Origin: Azoarcus sp. | GTDB lineage: Bacteria > Pseudomonadota > Gammaproteobacteria > Burkholderiales > Rhodocyclaceae | Direction: 5' to 3' | NCBI GenBank assembly: GCA_023230755.1 | Contig: JALNWS010000019.1 | Span: forward strand, 1 to 33,307 | DNA: 33,307 nucleotides | In this document: piece after piece, positions 25,354-32,669 of the stretch | Position numbering within the stretch: the stretch's first letter is position 1 | Layout of the letters: each line of letters opens with the position of its first letter | Made by a program: the position numbers and the translations under genes | The notes under the pieces: model-generated | The model's database searches: none | The model's input: the letters and a program-made list of their open reading frames with translations, nothing else | What the model was told of the DNA's origin: nothing

Positions 25354-25368
25354 GCCCGATCATCGGGC
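25354..25368. repeat. Small palindromic hairpin next to the bamC terminator
   Basis: GCCCGAT and ATCGGGC are separated by one base, immediately before the A run that begins the main terminator. In RNA a five-bp GC stem with a five-base loop would form. It may be a second, weaker 3'-end structure. Confidence 0.4.
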
Positions 25369-25370
25369 AA

Positions 25371-25402
25371 AAAAAAGCCGGTCTGCGAAGACCGGCTTTT
25401 TT
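25371..25402. terminator. Bidirectional Rho-independent terminator
   Basis: Perfect 14-bp inverted repeat: AAAAAAGCCGGTCT, loop GCGA, then AGACCGGCTTTTTT. The GC-rich stem flanked by A and T runs terminates transcripts from both strands, serving bamC (+) and the convergent lipoprotein gene (-). Confidence 0.95.
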
Positions 25403-25419
25403 GTCTTCATGTCGAAGAC

Positions 25420-25755
25420 TTACTTCGGCATGGCACCCTTCACAGCGTCGGAAGCGGCAGCAGCGCCTTCCTTGGCAGCTTCAACAGCGTTGGCAGCGCC
25501 TTCCTTGGCGGCTTCAACGGCAGCAGCAGCGCCTTCCTTGGCAGCTTCAGCGCCATCGGCAGCGGCATCAACTGCAGAGGCAGCGCTGTCCTTGGCTTCT
25601 TCGGTTGCAGCAGCAGCATCGTCCTTCATTTCTTCAGCAGCGGAGGGCTGTTCGGCCGGTGCAACTTGTTCGACCGGTGCCGGTGCCGGCTCTTCCTTGC
25701 TGCAGGCGGAAAGGGCGAAGGCCATCATGGCGGCGACGAGGAGTGAGAGTTTCAT
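25420..25755 (-). CDS. Small alanine-rich repeat lipoprotein, function unknown
   Basis: A 111-residue protein with a lipoprotein signal peptide (lipobox FALSAC, Cys18), a Pro/Glu-rich linker (about 20-45), and an alanine-rich helical region (about 45-106). The last part is three near-identical 11-residue units, with KEG at 73-75, 84-86 and 95-97 in the pattern EAAKEGAAAAV. The 11-residue period favours a long right-handed coiled or amphipathic helix, as in late-embryogenesis-abundant-like or Lpp-like envelope proteins. I do not recognise a named family. A Shine-Dalgarno-like AAGGAAA precedes the ATG, and the gene ends at the shared terminator. Confidence 0.82.
   Translation of the reverse strand: MKLSLLVAAMMAFALSACSKEEPAPAPVEQVAPAEQPSAAEEMKDDAAAATEEAKDSAASAVDAAADGAEAAKEGAAAAVEAAKEGAANAVEAAKEGAAAASDAVKGAMPK
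25463..25561. repeat. Three tandem 33-bp coding repeats
   Basis: The word GCGCCTTCCTTGGC recurs at 25463, 25496 and 25529, exactly 33 bases apart, inside the alanine-rich lipoprotein gene. It encodes the 11-residue protein repeat on the - strand. The near-identity of codons suggests recent duplication and possible copy-number variation. Confidence 0.85.
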
Positions 25756-25902
25756 TGTGTTTTCCTTTTTGATTTGGGTGAAGACAGCAGTTGCCCGGCG
25801 TTTCGACGATGAATATCGGATACCGGAAGCACGTCAATGCTAGCACGTTACGATTGTGAGTATCCACACGAATGGTGCATTGCGAAAAGCATCAAAATCG
25901 GG

Positions 25903-26391
25903 CTAGAGCCCAAGCTGCACGCCATTTGGGCCAGTTTCGCCGCTTGCCCAAAGTGTTTCAAATTGTGCAACTTGCACTGATGTGGACTGCGGGTCATCGG
26001 TGCAGTGCTTACCGCGCGCGCGCTCGTGATGAAAGCGTGTGACAAGATGCAGTCCGTCCGCCGCCGCGAAGGGTGCGTCTGGCACTGCTCTCACGTCACT
26101 GGCCATCCTCACCACCATGCGCTGGCTGAAGCGCGCAAGCAACCCGAGCAGACGCGGACAACGCTGTTCAAGGTGACTGGCGTCCTGCAGCAGAATGCGG
26201 ATGGCGAGCGGTTGGGGCGAACGTTGCAACAAGGCCGTGAGCGCTTCAATGCCGGCGCTGCTTTCCAATCCGGTTTCGCTAAGGTCCGGGTCCGAGATCA
26301 GCAGGGTGGAGTGCACCTGACCGATCATCTCCAGCATTGCGCTGCGATACCCGGACCAGCTGTCGAAGCTGCGCGTGACCGGTTCAGGCAT
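25903..26391 (-). CDS. Conserved hypothetical protein downstream of roxA
   Basis: A 162-residue soluble protein beginning MPEPVTRSFDSWSGYRSAML. Visible elements are LLISDPDLSETGLES near 35, a predicted helix-rich middle (ALTALLQRSPQPLAIRILL), and a C-terminal FHHERARGKHCTDDP. The alternation of strands and the late His-containing segment recall a degenerate phospholipase D-like half domain (possibly the group called DUF7931), but this is a weak impression and no complete HxK(x)4D motif is present. The start ATG overlaps the roxA stop by eight bases, so the two are co-translated and may share a process. Confidence 0.7.
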   Translation of the reverse strand: MPEPVTRSFDSWSGYRSAMLEMIGQVHSTLLISDPDLSETGLESSAGIEALTALLQRSPQPLAIRILLQDASHLEQRCPRLLGLLARFSQRMVVRMASDVRAVPDAPFAAADGLHLVTRFHHERARGKHCTDDPQSTSVQVAQFETLWASGETGPNGVQLGL

Positions 26392-27523
26392 GAGCGGATG
26401 ACGGATGTGCAAATCCGTCCTCGTACCATTGATACAGCAGGTCGAGGAGTCCGACCGACAGCACTTGGCCCGGGCCGAGCGTGCGGCGGTGGGCGAGATC
26501 CGCGAGAGCCGAGCGGTCGGCGGGGTCGAATTCGACCGGTTCGCCATTGAGATAGAAACCGGCGTCGGACCACAGCAGCAGGGTGCGGGCATCGAGCGTA
26601 TATCCGTGCTTGTTTACTGCGGTGTCGAAACGCTTGCGGCTTAAAGGCTTGTCTGGCGGGTCGAAGAAGATGTGCGACTTGGGCTCGGTGAGGTACTCGC
26701 CGACGAACTCGGTGACGTCCTTTCTCGACCAGCGGATTGCGGAAAGCATGGCCTCGATCTGGTCGACCATTTTCGGCCCGATCTCAGCAGAGTTCTCCTG
26801 CAACGTCAGGTCAGGGTCGGCATACAGGCCGTCGAGGCAGATGCGCTCCTGCATCCAGCCGAGGAACTCGGCACCCAGCTCCTGCGCCGTGGGGGAGCGA
26901 AAGCCGATCGAATAGGTGGTGCATTCGCCGATCGCCGTGCCGTTGTGGGCCCAGTGCGGCGGCAGGTAGAGCATGTCGCCCGGCTCGAGTACCCAGTCGT
27001 GAGCGGGTTCGAAGTTCTTGAGGATACGCAGCGGTGCATCTTCGACCAGGCTGCGGTCTTCCTGGTCGGCAATCTGCCAGCGGCGCTTGCCTATCCCTTG
27101 AATCAGGAAGACGTCGTAATTGTCAAAGTGCGGGCCCACGCCACCACCATCGACCGCATAGCTCACCATCAGATCGTCGAGCCTGGCCTGCGGGATGAAA
27201 TCGAACTGGTGCAGAAGTGCATCACCGGCGGGTACCCACAGATTCAGGCCCTGAACCAGCACCGTCCATGGCTGGCGCTTGCCGCGCAATCGACCGCGCG
27301 TTTGCGGCCCGCGTTCGAGCACCCACTCGCTGCCCGGCGTGTCGGGCAGGTAGCGCACGTAGCGCGATTCAACGTCTTCGTCGCAGGCGAGATCGAACAG
27401 CTCGTCGCGCGACACGACGCCGGTAAAACCGGGTACGGCCTGGCGCACGAGCAGAGGATTCTTTTGCCAGTATTCTTCAAGAAACTGGCGGGGCGACATG
27501 CCCCCGAGCAGGGTTTTCATCAT
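26384..27523 (-). CDS. roxA: Ribosomal protein uL16 arginine hydroxylase (RoxA/YcfD type, JmjC cupin)
   Basis: 2-oxoglutarate- and Fe(II)-dependent oxygenase that hydroxylates an arginine of ribosomal protein uL16 in E. coli. The 379-residue protein has the JmjC cupin core with the iron ligands HFD (His132, Asp134) and a distal His in LPPHWAHNG (His190 or His193), plus the Lys/Arg-rich GIGKRRW strand. A C-terminal dimerisation and winged-helix part follows, as in YcfD. Length matches the E. coli enzyme (about 373). I chose the ATG of MMKTLLGGMS; ATGs at 27520 and 27532 are near-equivalent. It is divergent from rlmD. Confidence 0.9.
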   Translation of the reverse strand: MMKTLLGGMSPRQFLEEYWQKNPLLVRQAVPGFTGVVSRDELFDLACDEDVESRYVRYLPDTPGSEWVLERGPQTRGRLRGKRQPWTVLVQGLNLWVPAGDALLHQFDFIPQARLDDLMVSYAVDGGGVGPHFDNYDVFLIQGIGKRRWQIADQEDRSLVEDAPLRILKNFEPAHDWVLEPGDMLYLPPHWAHNGTAIGECTTYSIGFRSPTAQELGAEFLGWMQERICLDGLYADPDLTLQENSAEIGPKMVDQIEAMLSAIRWSRKDVTEFVGEYLTEPKSHIFFDPPDKPLSRKRFDTAVNKHGYTLDARTLLLWSDAGFYLNGEPVEFDPADRSALADLAHRRTLGPGQVLSVGLLDLLYQWYEDGFAHPSSAHA

Positions 27524-27661
27524 GGGCTGCATTATAGGCGTCGGGCATCTTCGATGCAGCCACAGTCCGCGGGGTCGAGTGCATGCGGACATCCAGCAAT
27601 GCACACCGGGCGATCGTGCTCATGCGTTAAAATCGCGGGCTTTTCTCCATCGGGAAGCAAC
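27524..27661. promoter_or_regulatory. Divergent control region of roxA and rlmD
   Basis: A 138-base gap between two divergent ribosome-modification genes. On the + strand GTTAAAAT (near 27626-27633) resembles a -10 element about 30 bases before the rlmD ATG. I see no clear -35 or operator. Confidence 0.35.
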
Positions 27662-28963
27662 ATGCCGATTGCAGTCATCGAGTCACTCGACCATGAAGGC
27701 CGTGGCGTCACCCATGTCGATGGGAAGGCGGTCTTTGTCGAGGGGGCCTTGCCGGGTGAAACCGTCGAGTACGCGGTTCATCGCAGCAAACCCACCTACG
27801 AGCAGGCCGAGGCGGTGCGCATCATCAAATCGAGCGCGCTGCGCGTTACGCCGCGATGTTCGCTGTACGGTGTCTGCGGCGGCTGTTCGATGCAGCATCT
27901 CGACCCGGTGGCGCAGGCGGCGATCAAGCAGCGCGTCATGGAAAACGCGTTCAGGCATATCGGCAAGCTCAGACCCGAGACCATTCACGCCGCCATCCAT
28001 GGCCCCTCCTGGGCCTATCGTTACCGGGCACGGATCAGCGTGAAAATGCTGCCAGGCAAGGGCGGTCTGCGCATTGGCTTTCACGAACGGCGTTCGAGCC
28101 ATATTGCCGACATGCGGTCTTGCGATGTCCTGCCACCGCAGATTTCAGCACTGTTGCCGCGTCTGCGCGAGCTCATCGCCGGATTGTCGAGGCCGGAGCG
28201 GGTGGCGCAGATCGAACTGGCAGTCAGCGACACTGGCACCGCGTTTGTCTTTCGTAACCTGTCGCCAATGTCGGCCGCCGATGAGTCTCGTCTGAGGGCA
28301 TTTGCCGACGAGGTGGCGGTGCAGGTGTGGCTGCAGCCGGGTGAGCCCGACAGCGCATATCGCTTCCACCCGAAGGACGCCCCCAGCCTCGCGTACACCT
28401 TGCCGGAGTTCGATGTCCGCATGGACTTCAGGCCGACTGACTTCACCCAGGTAAACGTCCACATCAACCGCCTGCTGATCCGCCGCGCAATGCAACTGCT
28501 TGACCCGCAGCCAGGCGAACGGATTGCCGATCTGTTCTGTGGCCTGGGAAATTTCAGTCTGCCGATCGCGCGCTCGGGCGCAACGGTGGTCGGGGTGGAG
28601 GGCAGTGAGTCGCTGGTGCTGCGCGCGCTTGAGAACGCACGCAGCAACGGGCTGTCGGAGCGCACCGAATTTCATGCCGCCAACCTCTTCGACACCACCG
28701 AAGACAGCCTCGCAGCGTTCGGCCGCCTCGACAAGCTGCTGATCGACCCGCCGCGCGAAGGCGCGATTGCCGTGGTGCGGGCGTTGAGCTCTCAGCAGCT
28801 TCCCGCCCGCATCGTGTACGTGTCCTGCAATCCGGCCACGCTGGCGCGGGATGCCGCCGTGCTCGTGCATGAAAAGGGCTATGTCCTGCGCGAGGCCGGC
28901 ATCGCCAACATGTTTCCGCAGACCTCGCACGTGGAGTCGATCGCGCTCTTCGAGCGTAGCTGA
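27662..28963 (+). CDS. rlmD: 23S rRNA (uracil-C5)-methyltransferase RlmD
   Basis: Iron-sulfur methyltransferase that makes m5U1939 in 23S rRNA using SAM; 433 residues as in E. coli RumA. An N-terminal TRAM-like beta barrel (about 1-55) is followed by the [4Fe-4S] ligands Cys66, Cys72 and Cys75 (RCSLYGVCGGC) and a later Cys in MRSCDVL. The Rossmann methyltransferase domain has SAM loop DLFCGLGNFSLPIA, DPPREG, nucleophile Cys389 in VSCNPATLARD, and the C-terminal TSHVE. The ATG follows GGGAAG by five bases. An in-frame open stretch 990 bases upstream is only antisense to roxA. Confidence 0.95.
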   Translation: MPIAVIESLDHEGRGVTHVDGKAVFVEGALPGETVEYAVHRSKPTYEQAEAVRIIKSSALRVTPRCSLYGVCGGCSMQHLDPVAQAAIKQRVMENAFRHIGKLRPETIHAAIHGPSWAYRYRARISVKMLPGKGGLRIGFHERRSSHIADMRSCDVLPPQISALLPRLRELIAGLSRPERVAQIELAVSDTGTAFVFRNLSPMSAADESRLRAFADEVAVQVWLQPGEPDSAYRFHPKDAPSLAYTLPEFDVRMDFRPTDFTQVNVHINRLLIRRAMQLLDPQPGERIADLFCGLGNFSLPIARSGATVVGVEGSESLVLRALENARSNGLSERTEFHAANLFDTTEDSLAAFGRLDKLLIDPPREGAIAVVRALSSQQLPARIVYVSCNPATLARDAAVLVHEKGYVLREAGIANMFPQTSHVESIALFERS

Positions 28964-28990
28964 AGCGGCGCCATTTTTCGCATCGAGTGA

Positions 28991-28996
28991 TATACT
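28991..28996 (+). promoter_or_regulatory. -10 element of tRNA-Ser promoter
   Basis: TATACT ends 11 bases before the mature tRNA 5' end, in the short rlmD-tRNA gap. The GC-rich bases between it and the tRNA resemble a discriminator, common for stable RNA promoters. Confidence 0.5.
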
Positions 28997-29007
28997 GCGC
29001 GCCTTCC

Positions 29008-29095
29008 GGAAGCTTGGCAGAGTGGTCGATTGCACCGGTCTTGAAAACCGGCATACCGAAAGGTATCCAGGGTTCGAATCCCTGAGCTTCCGCCA
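29008..29095 (+). tRNA. tRNA-Ser (anticodon UGA), encoded CCA end
   Basis: Eighty-eight bases folding as a class II tRNA. The acceptor stem is GGAAGCT/AGCTTCC, the D-arm contains GGCAGAGTGGTCGA, and the anticodon stem CCGGT/ACCGG encloses loop CTTGAAA (anticodon TGA, reads UCA). The long variable arm is ATACC-GAAA-GGTAT, and the T-arm contains GGTTCGAATCC. Discriminator G and a genomically encoded CCA follow. The phage region begins directly after it, so its 3' half is the likely attachment site; the gene itself is intact. Confidence 0.97.
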
Positions 29096-29133
29096 AAAAG
29101 CATGTTAAGTAATTGTTTTTATTGATTTATTTA

Positions 29134-29174
29134 GTTCTGTAGAACGAAGTTATACGGAAAATTCTACGTTTCCG
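29134..29174. repeat. Overlapping inverted repeats beside the tRNA attachment site
   Basis: In the AT-rich stretch just after the tRNA three dyads overlap: GTTCT/AGAAC (29134-29145), GTAGAA/TTCTAC (29139-29144 and 29162-29167) and CGGAAA/TTTCCG (29155-29160 and 29169-29174). They could be arm or core sites for a phage integrase or excisionase, or alternative RNA hairpins. Function is inferred from location only. Confidence 0.4.
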
Positions 29175-29183
29175 AGAAGCAAG

Positions 29184-29210
29184 AAAAAGCCGAGTTTCCC
29201 CGGCTTTCTT
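29184..29210. terminator. Terminator at the tRNA-proximal end of the prophage
   Basis: Seven-bp stem AAAGCCG/CGGCTTT with loop AGTTTCCC, preceded by A-rich and followed by T-rich bases. It would stop the phage late transcript (-) before the tRNA, and possibly tRNA readthrough (+). Confidence 0.75.
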
Positions 29211-29233
29211 TATCTCCAAGTTGTTACGTTCAG

Positions 29234-29467
29234 TTACAACTTAGGGCAGCAGGTAGGGCGCAAGTCCTTTGCCTGCACGGTCATCAAGCATCTGGCCTTG
29301 ATGTCGACATGCCTTCCCTTGATGCTCCAGACGTTCCCGTCAAACTCGATTGTCACGCCTTGCTTGTGCGCTTCCTTGCGTAGGATGTGCTCGTGGTACT
29401 CCTGCTTGTTCATGCGACGCATCCTCATGGATGGCGGCTCTGCAGAGTAGGGCATGATCTTTTTCAC
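29234..29467 (-). CDS. Small phage protein of unknown function
   Basis: Seventy-seven residues, charged N-terminus (MRMRRMNKQEYHEHILRKEA), then a short strand-rich part (GVTIEFDGNVWSIKGRHVDI) and two cysteines near the end. Its ATG overlaps the stop of the gp10-like gene (ATGA), supporting translation as the last gene of the phage unit. I recognise no family. An internal ATG (MNKQEYHEH) is an alternative start. Confidence 0.6.
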   Translation of the reverse strand: MKKIMPYSAEPPSMRMRRMNKQEYHEHILRKEAHKQGVTIEFDGNVWSIKGRHVDIKARCLMTVQAKDLRPTCCPKL

Positions 29468-29856
29468 GCCCCGTACTTTGCAGCGATGCGTGAGAGGGTT
29501 ACGCGAACCATCCCGTTAGGCGCTTGTTTCGAGTGGCTCTCGTATTCAAGACGCTGCGCATAGGGAAGGTTGTTCACCAGGAAGATAGACCTGCCATCTA
29601 TCGGCATGGATTCGATCTCTCGATCAATCTCGGCAACCGTTTTCCCTCCAGACCAATCGACGGTGTCGACAGTCCCTTCCGGGTAACTTCCAAGGCCGGG
29701 CCTCCAGTTACCTCGGAATCGCCCGGTATCCACTGGACTCATCAGCACCACGCCAGAGAAGCATTCAAAGACGATCTTCCGGATTGACTGACTCGTTTGC
29801 AGATCGACGTTATCGATAGCACGTCGCATCTGTTGCTTGAAGTTAGCGAATGCCAT
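29464..29856 (-). CDS. HK97 gp10-like phage head-tail/tail completion protein
   Basis: A 130-residue protein with the layout of gp10-family neck or tail-terminator proteins: an N-terminal helix, the conserved MSPVDTGRFRGNW segment (pattern TPVDTGxxRxxW), a middle FLVNNLPYAQRLEYE segment, and a C-terminal VTLSRIAAKYGA. Its start overlaps the tape-measure stop by one base (TAATG). In most siphophages this gene precedes the tail tube and tape measure; here it follows the tape measure, which is unusual. Confidence 0.75.
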   Translation of the reverse strand: MAFANFKQQMRRAIDNVDLQTSQSIRKIVFECFSGVVLMSPVDTGRFRGNWRPGLGSYPEGTVDTVDWSGGKTVAEIDREIESMPIDGRSIFLVNNLPYAQRLEYESHSKQAPNGMVRVTLSRIAAKYGA

Positions 29857-32180
29857 TAGCGACGACTCCCGCTCCGAAGCGCTGCCATTCGGAACGTCTT
29901 CATCATCTGCTCTTCAACATCGGCCGTTGTTTGAATTGGGAATGTTCCGACGCCCGGAACCACAAGGGTTGATCTTGCCTGCTCGGGAAGGTTATTCACG
30001 TTGGGAAGCGCGGATGACGCTACGTTCGGTGCGGACAGTTCGCCTCCGAAGCCGAACTTCGGCAGGCGCATCTTATTCATGGCATCAACAAAGTCTCGCC
30101 CGTAGTAGCGAACGGCGGGGCGCTGGATGACGTGCTCGCCAGGAGTGCCCCAATAGAGAACGTGGTCTGACCGGTCTCCACGGTTATCTCCTGGAAGTTC
30201 GCCACCGTGGGCAAATGAGCCTTCCGGGGCTACATCGAACGAACCGGTTGCGCCTCCGGTGTTCACCGTTTTTACGGTCACAGTGACGGTTCGGTCCTGA
30301 AGTTGCTCAAGCTCATTTTCCAGGTTCTTTAACGACGTCATGGCCTTCGTGATGTCCGCGTCAATCGCGATGTTCTGCAGGCCATCCAGTTCGGCGCGCT
30401 GTTGTTGCAGGAGCGAAAGGTGTTTTTGCGCCTCAGTTTCAAAGGCTGCTTGCTCCTGCTGCTTTACCTTTGCCTGAGCCTCGCTCGCGGCTTGTTCGAT
30501 CTGCCCGATTTGCTCCAACAGACGCGCGGCGGTTTCGTTGTCACCGATGTCGTTGCTGTATTCGGCTGCTTGCTTGGATAGATCAAGTGCGCGCTCTGCA
30601 TACCTCTGGGCATCCTGTGCTCGTTTATCGATGCTCGCGTTCTGCGCGAACACTGACGCGGTGCGCGCCTCGCTGACAAGATCCGATGCCCTGCGAGTGC
30701 TTTTCGCGTCGATCTCTTCGCTCGATAGATTCCGGTCTCTGCGGCTCTCCGCTTGCTGTGCTCGCGAAGCATTTGCATCAGATCCACGTTTGAGCAGTGC
30801 GGATGCCTCGGCGGCGGCATTCTTGGCCCCTTGGGAGGCTTCGTCGTAGGCTTTTTGATACTCGGTTGCAAGCTCACGTGCGCGTGCAATCTCGGCCTTG
30901 TGGCGCGCCTCTCCGTCCAAGAGGATCTCTTTCGATGCCTGCCCATGCTTGACCGCCAGAAGATCCATCAGGCGGGCGCGTTCGTTGGTGATCTGGCGTT
31001 CAATTCGCAGTGCGGTCTGCGCGTCATCAGCGGACGTTGCTCCATCTGCCGCTTGCTTTGATGTCGCGTTGATTCGCTCTAGCTGTAGCTGCCAGTATTT
31101 CAGCCTTTTCTGCAACTGCTCCATGACCTTTTCAGGCGCGATCAGCCCGAACAGAGATTTTTCCGTCCAGTCGCCATTCATCAGAACATCCATTTCCTCG
31201 CGGATTCCTGCGATTTGCTCGGCAGGCCCCTTGTTGAAGTCGGAAAGTCCGATACCTATCAACGCTTCGGAAAGACTCATGCCCGCCTGACTGGCGTCGA
31301 CCAACTCGGACGTCATCTGACTGATTGCCGGAATCAGTGCATTCCCAACGGAGAACTTCAGGGCATCAACCGTCGCGGTGAGCTGGGCCATGTTCGCCTT
31401 GAAAACCTTCGACTGGTTAATCAGTTCGTCACTCATGACAACGCCAAGCCTCTCGGCTTCGTCCCCAAGCGTTCTGATGGCCTCTCCGTTGTCTTTCAGA
31501 AGGGGCAGCAGGAGGGTAGCGTCATTGGCGATCGCCTCAAGGTAGAAAGTCATCTCGGACTGGCTGAGATTTGCGCCTTCCAGGCTGCTGACGTAAAGCT
31601 GAAGCGCCTCAGGTCCGGATAAATTGCGAAATTGTTCGGCAGTGACGCCGACGAGTGGCGCGACTTTCTCGAAAAAGTCCGCAATCTCTCCACCGCCGGT
31701 CTGCAGAAAATCGCCGGCCTTGTCTTGCACGTCCTTAAGGATGTCTGCGAGCTTGCCCTGCTCGATGCCAGCCCGAGATGCAGCATAGGCCCATCGCTGA
31801 AAGTCTCGTGTGCTTGTGTTTGATACCGTCGAGAGTCTTGATACCTCTGTTGCACTGCGCGCGACATTGTTTGCAATTGCCAGTGCTACGCCACCGACAG
31901 CGGCCAATGAAGATCCCGCAGCGGGCGCGATTCGCGAAAGCCCGGTCATTACATTCGACAGTGCGTTGCCGGCCTGGGTAAGACGGTTCATCTCCCCCAC
32001 CGCAGGCGCGACTTTCGCGGCGAGTTTCTGCGCTGCACTGCCTGGTTGCTCCATGCCCTTCGCCAGCTTTATGGCTGCAGTATGCGAACGCTCGGCCTGT
32101 GATTCGAGCGTCTTAAGTTCTGCCCGCGCATCCTTTATGCCGTTTGTCTTTACTTCGATTCCGAGTGTTGCCTTTTCCAT
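29856..32180 (-). CDS. Phage tail tape-measure protein
   Basis: Long helical protein of 774 residues that sets tail length and is ejected with the DNA. Features: an N-terminal coiled region (ELKTLESQAERSHTAAIKLAKG), a hydrophobic Gly/Ala-rich stretch (about 80-110, VGGVALAIANNVA), a domain typical of tape measures (about 115-330), long Ala/Gln/Glu coiled coils (about 400-640), and a Gly-rich C-terminal part with GEHVIQRPAVRYYGRDFVDAMNKMRLPKFGFGG, a segment found at the end of many phage tape measures. By the usual 0.15 nm per residue, the tail would be near 115 nm (inference). Shine-Dalgarno AAAGGAC precedes the ATG. Confidence 0.88.
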   Translation of the reverse strand: MEKATLGIEVKTNGIKDARAELKTLESQAERSHTAAIKLAKGMEQPGSAAQKLAAKVAPAVGEMNRLTQAGNALSNVMTGLSRIAPAAGSSLAAVGGVALAIANNVARSATEVSRLSTVSNTSTRDFQRWAYAASRAGIEQGKLADILKDVQDKAGDFLQTGGGEIADFFEKVAPLVGVTAEQFRNLSGPEALQLYVSSLEGANLSQSEMTFYLEAIANDATLLLPLLKDNGEAIRTLGDEAERLGVVMSDELINQSKVFKANMAQLTATVDALKFSVGNALIPAISQMTSELVDASQAGMSLSEALIGIGLSDFNKGPAEQIAGIREEMDVLMNGDWTEKSLFGLIAPEKVMEQLQKRLKYWQLQLERINATSKQAADGATSADDAQTALRIERQITNERARLMDLLAVKHGQASKEILLDGEARHKAEIARARELATEYQKAYDEASQGAKNAAAEASALLKRGSDANASRAQQAESRRDRNLSSEEIDAKSTRRASDLVSEARTASVFAQNASIDKRAQDAQRYAERALDLSKQAAEYSNDIGDNETAARLLEQIGQIEQAASEAQAKVKQQEQAAFETEAQKHLSLLQQQRAELDGLQNIAIDADITKAMTSLKNLENELEQLQDRTVTVTVKTVNTGGATGSFDVAPEGSFAHGGELPGDNRGDRSDHVLYWGTPGEHVIQRPAVRYYGRDFVDAMNKMRLPKFGFGGELSAPNVASSALPNVNNLPEQARSTLVVPGVGTFPIQTTADVEEQMMKTFRMAALRSGSRR

Positions 32181-32214
32181 TTTCGATGTCCTTTATATTC
32201 GTTTGGTGTCGCGT

Positions 32215-32631
32215 TTAGCTGATCTGGGAGGGGTAGGGGCTAGGCGGTTCCGGCAACTCGAATCCGACAGACTTTGCAACTGCATATACGCTGTTATGGA
32301 AAGCGTCCTCGCCAAGCGCGTGTGCGGCTCGCTCAAGTTCAGCAAGCACTCGCCTCTGGCACGTTTCTGGGTTCGATAGCAGGGTTCTTAGGATGTCTTC
32401 GCCCGTATATCCCGCTGTATTTGCAATGCACAGGAAGCGATCCAGGAGGGCCGCGCACACGGCTTGCACTGCGGGTCGATCTCCACCCCAATATGCGATC
32501 ATTGAGGCGTTGAGAAGGGCGTGGGCGGCTGTTATGACGCGGTAATCCTTTGGGGTCTTTAGCGGCATGTCACCGCAGTGGGCGGATTCCGATGACATGG
32601 ATATGGCGTTGCTTGTGGTTAGCTCTTTCAT
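32215..32631 (-). CDS. Unknown phage protein between terminase and tape measure
   Basis: A 138-residue protein beginning MKELTTSNAISMSSESAH; the core is mostly helical (DYRVITAAHALLNASMIAYWGGD, LLDRFLCIANTAG). The place just before the tape-measure gene is that of tail assembly chaperones (lambda G/GT), but no slippery heptamer is evident and only 34 bases remain before the next start, so a lambda-like frameshift product is not supported. The start has a Shine-Dalgarno AAAGGA; earlier in-frame codons lie inside the terminase gene. No family recognised. Confidence 0.6.
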   Translation of the reverse strand: MKELTTSNAISMSSESAHCGDMPLKTPKDYRVITAAHALLNASMIAYWGGDRPAVQAVCAALLDRFLCIANTAGYTGEDILRTLLSNPETCQRRVLAELERAAHALGEDAFHNSVYAVAKSVGFELPEPPSPYPSQIS

Positions 32632-32669
32632 CTGTTCGTGTCCTTTGGTGAGGTTCGTTTTTTGATTTT

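Noticed and set aside
25463..25561. Regular 33-bp repeats suggesting a CRISPR array
   Set aside because: The repeats are contiguous, without unique spacers, and encode an in-frame 11-residue protein repeat.
25302..25843. Two long open frames on the + strand opposite the alanine-rich lipoprotein
   Set aside because: They arise from the repetitive alanine codons of the real gene read in the opposite sense, and they run across the strong terminator.
32170..32260. Lambda G/GT-like programmed frameshift before the tape measure
   Set aside because: No canonical slippery heptamer is visible and only 34 bases remain before the tape-measure start, too short for a T extension.
29837..32379. Several open frames on the + strand within the phage region
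   Set aside because: They are antisense to the tape-measure and terminase genes, whose motifs and overlapping start-stop pairs show the - strand is coding.
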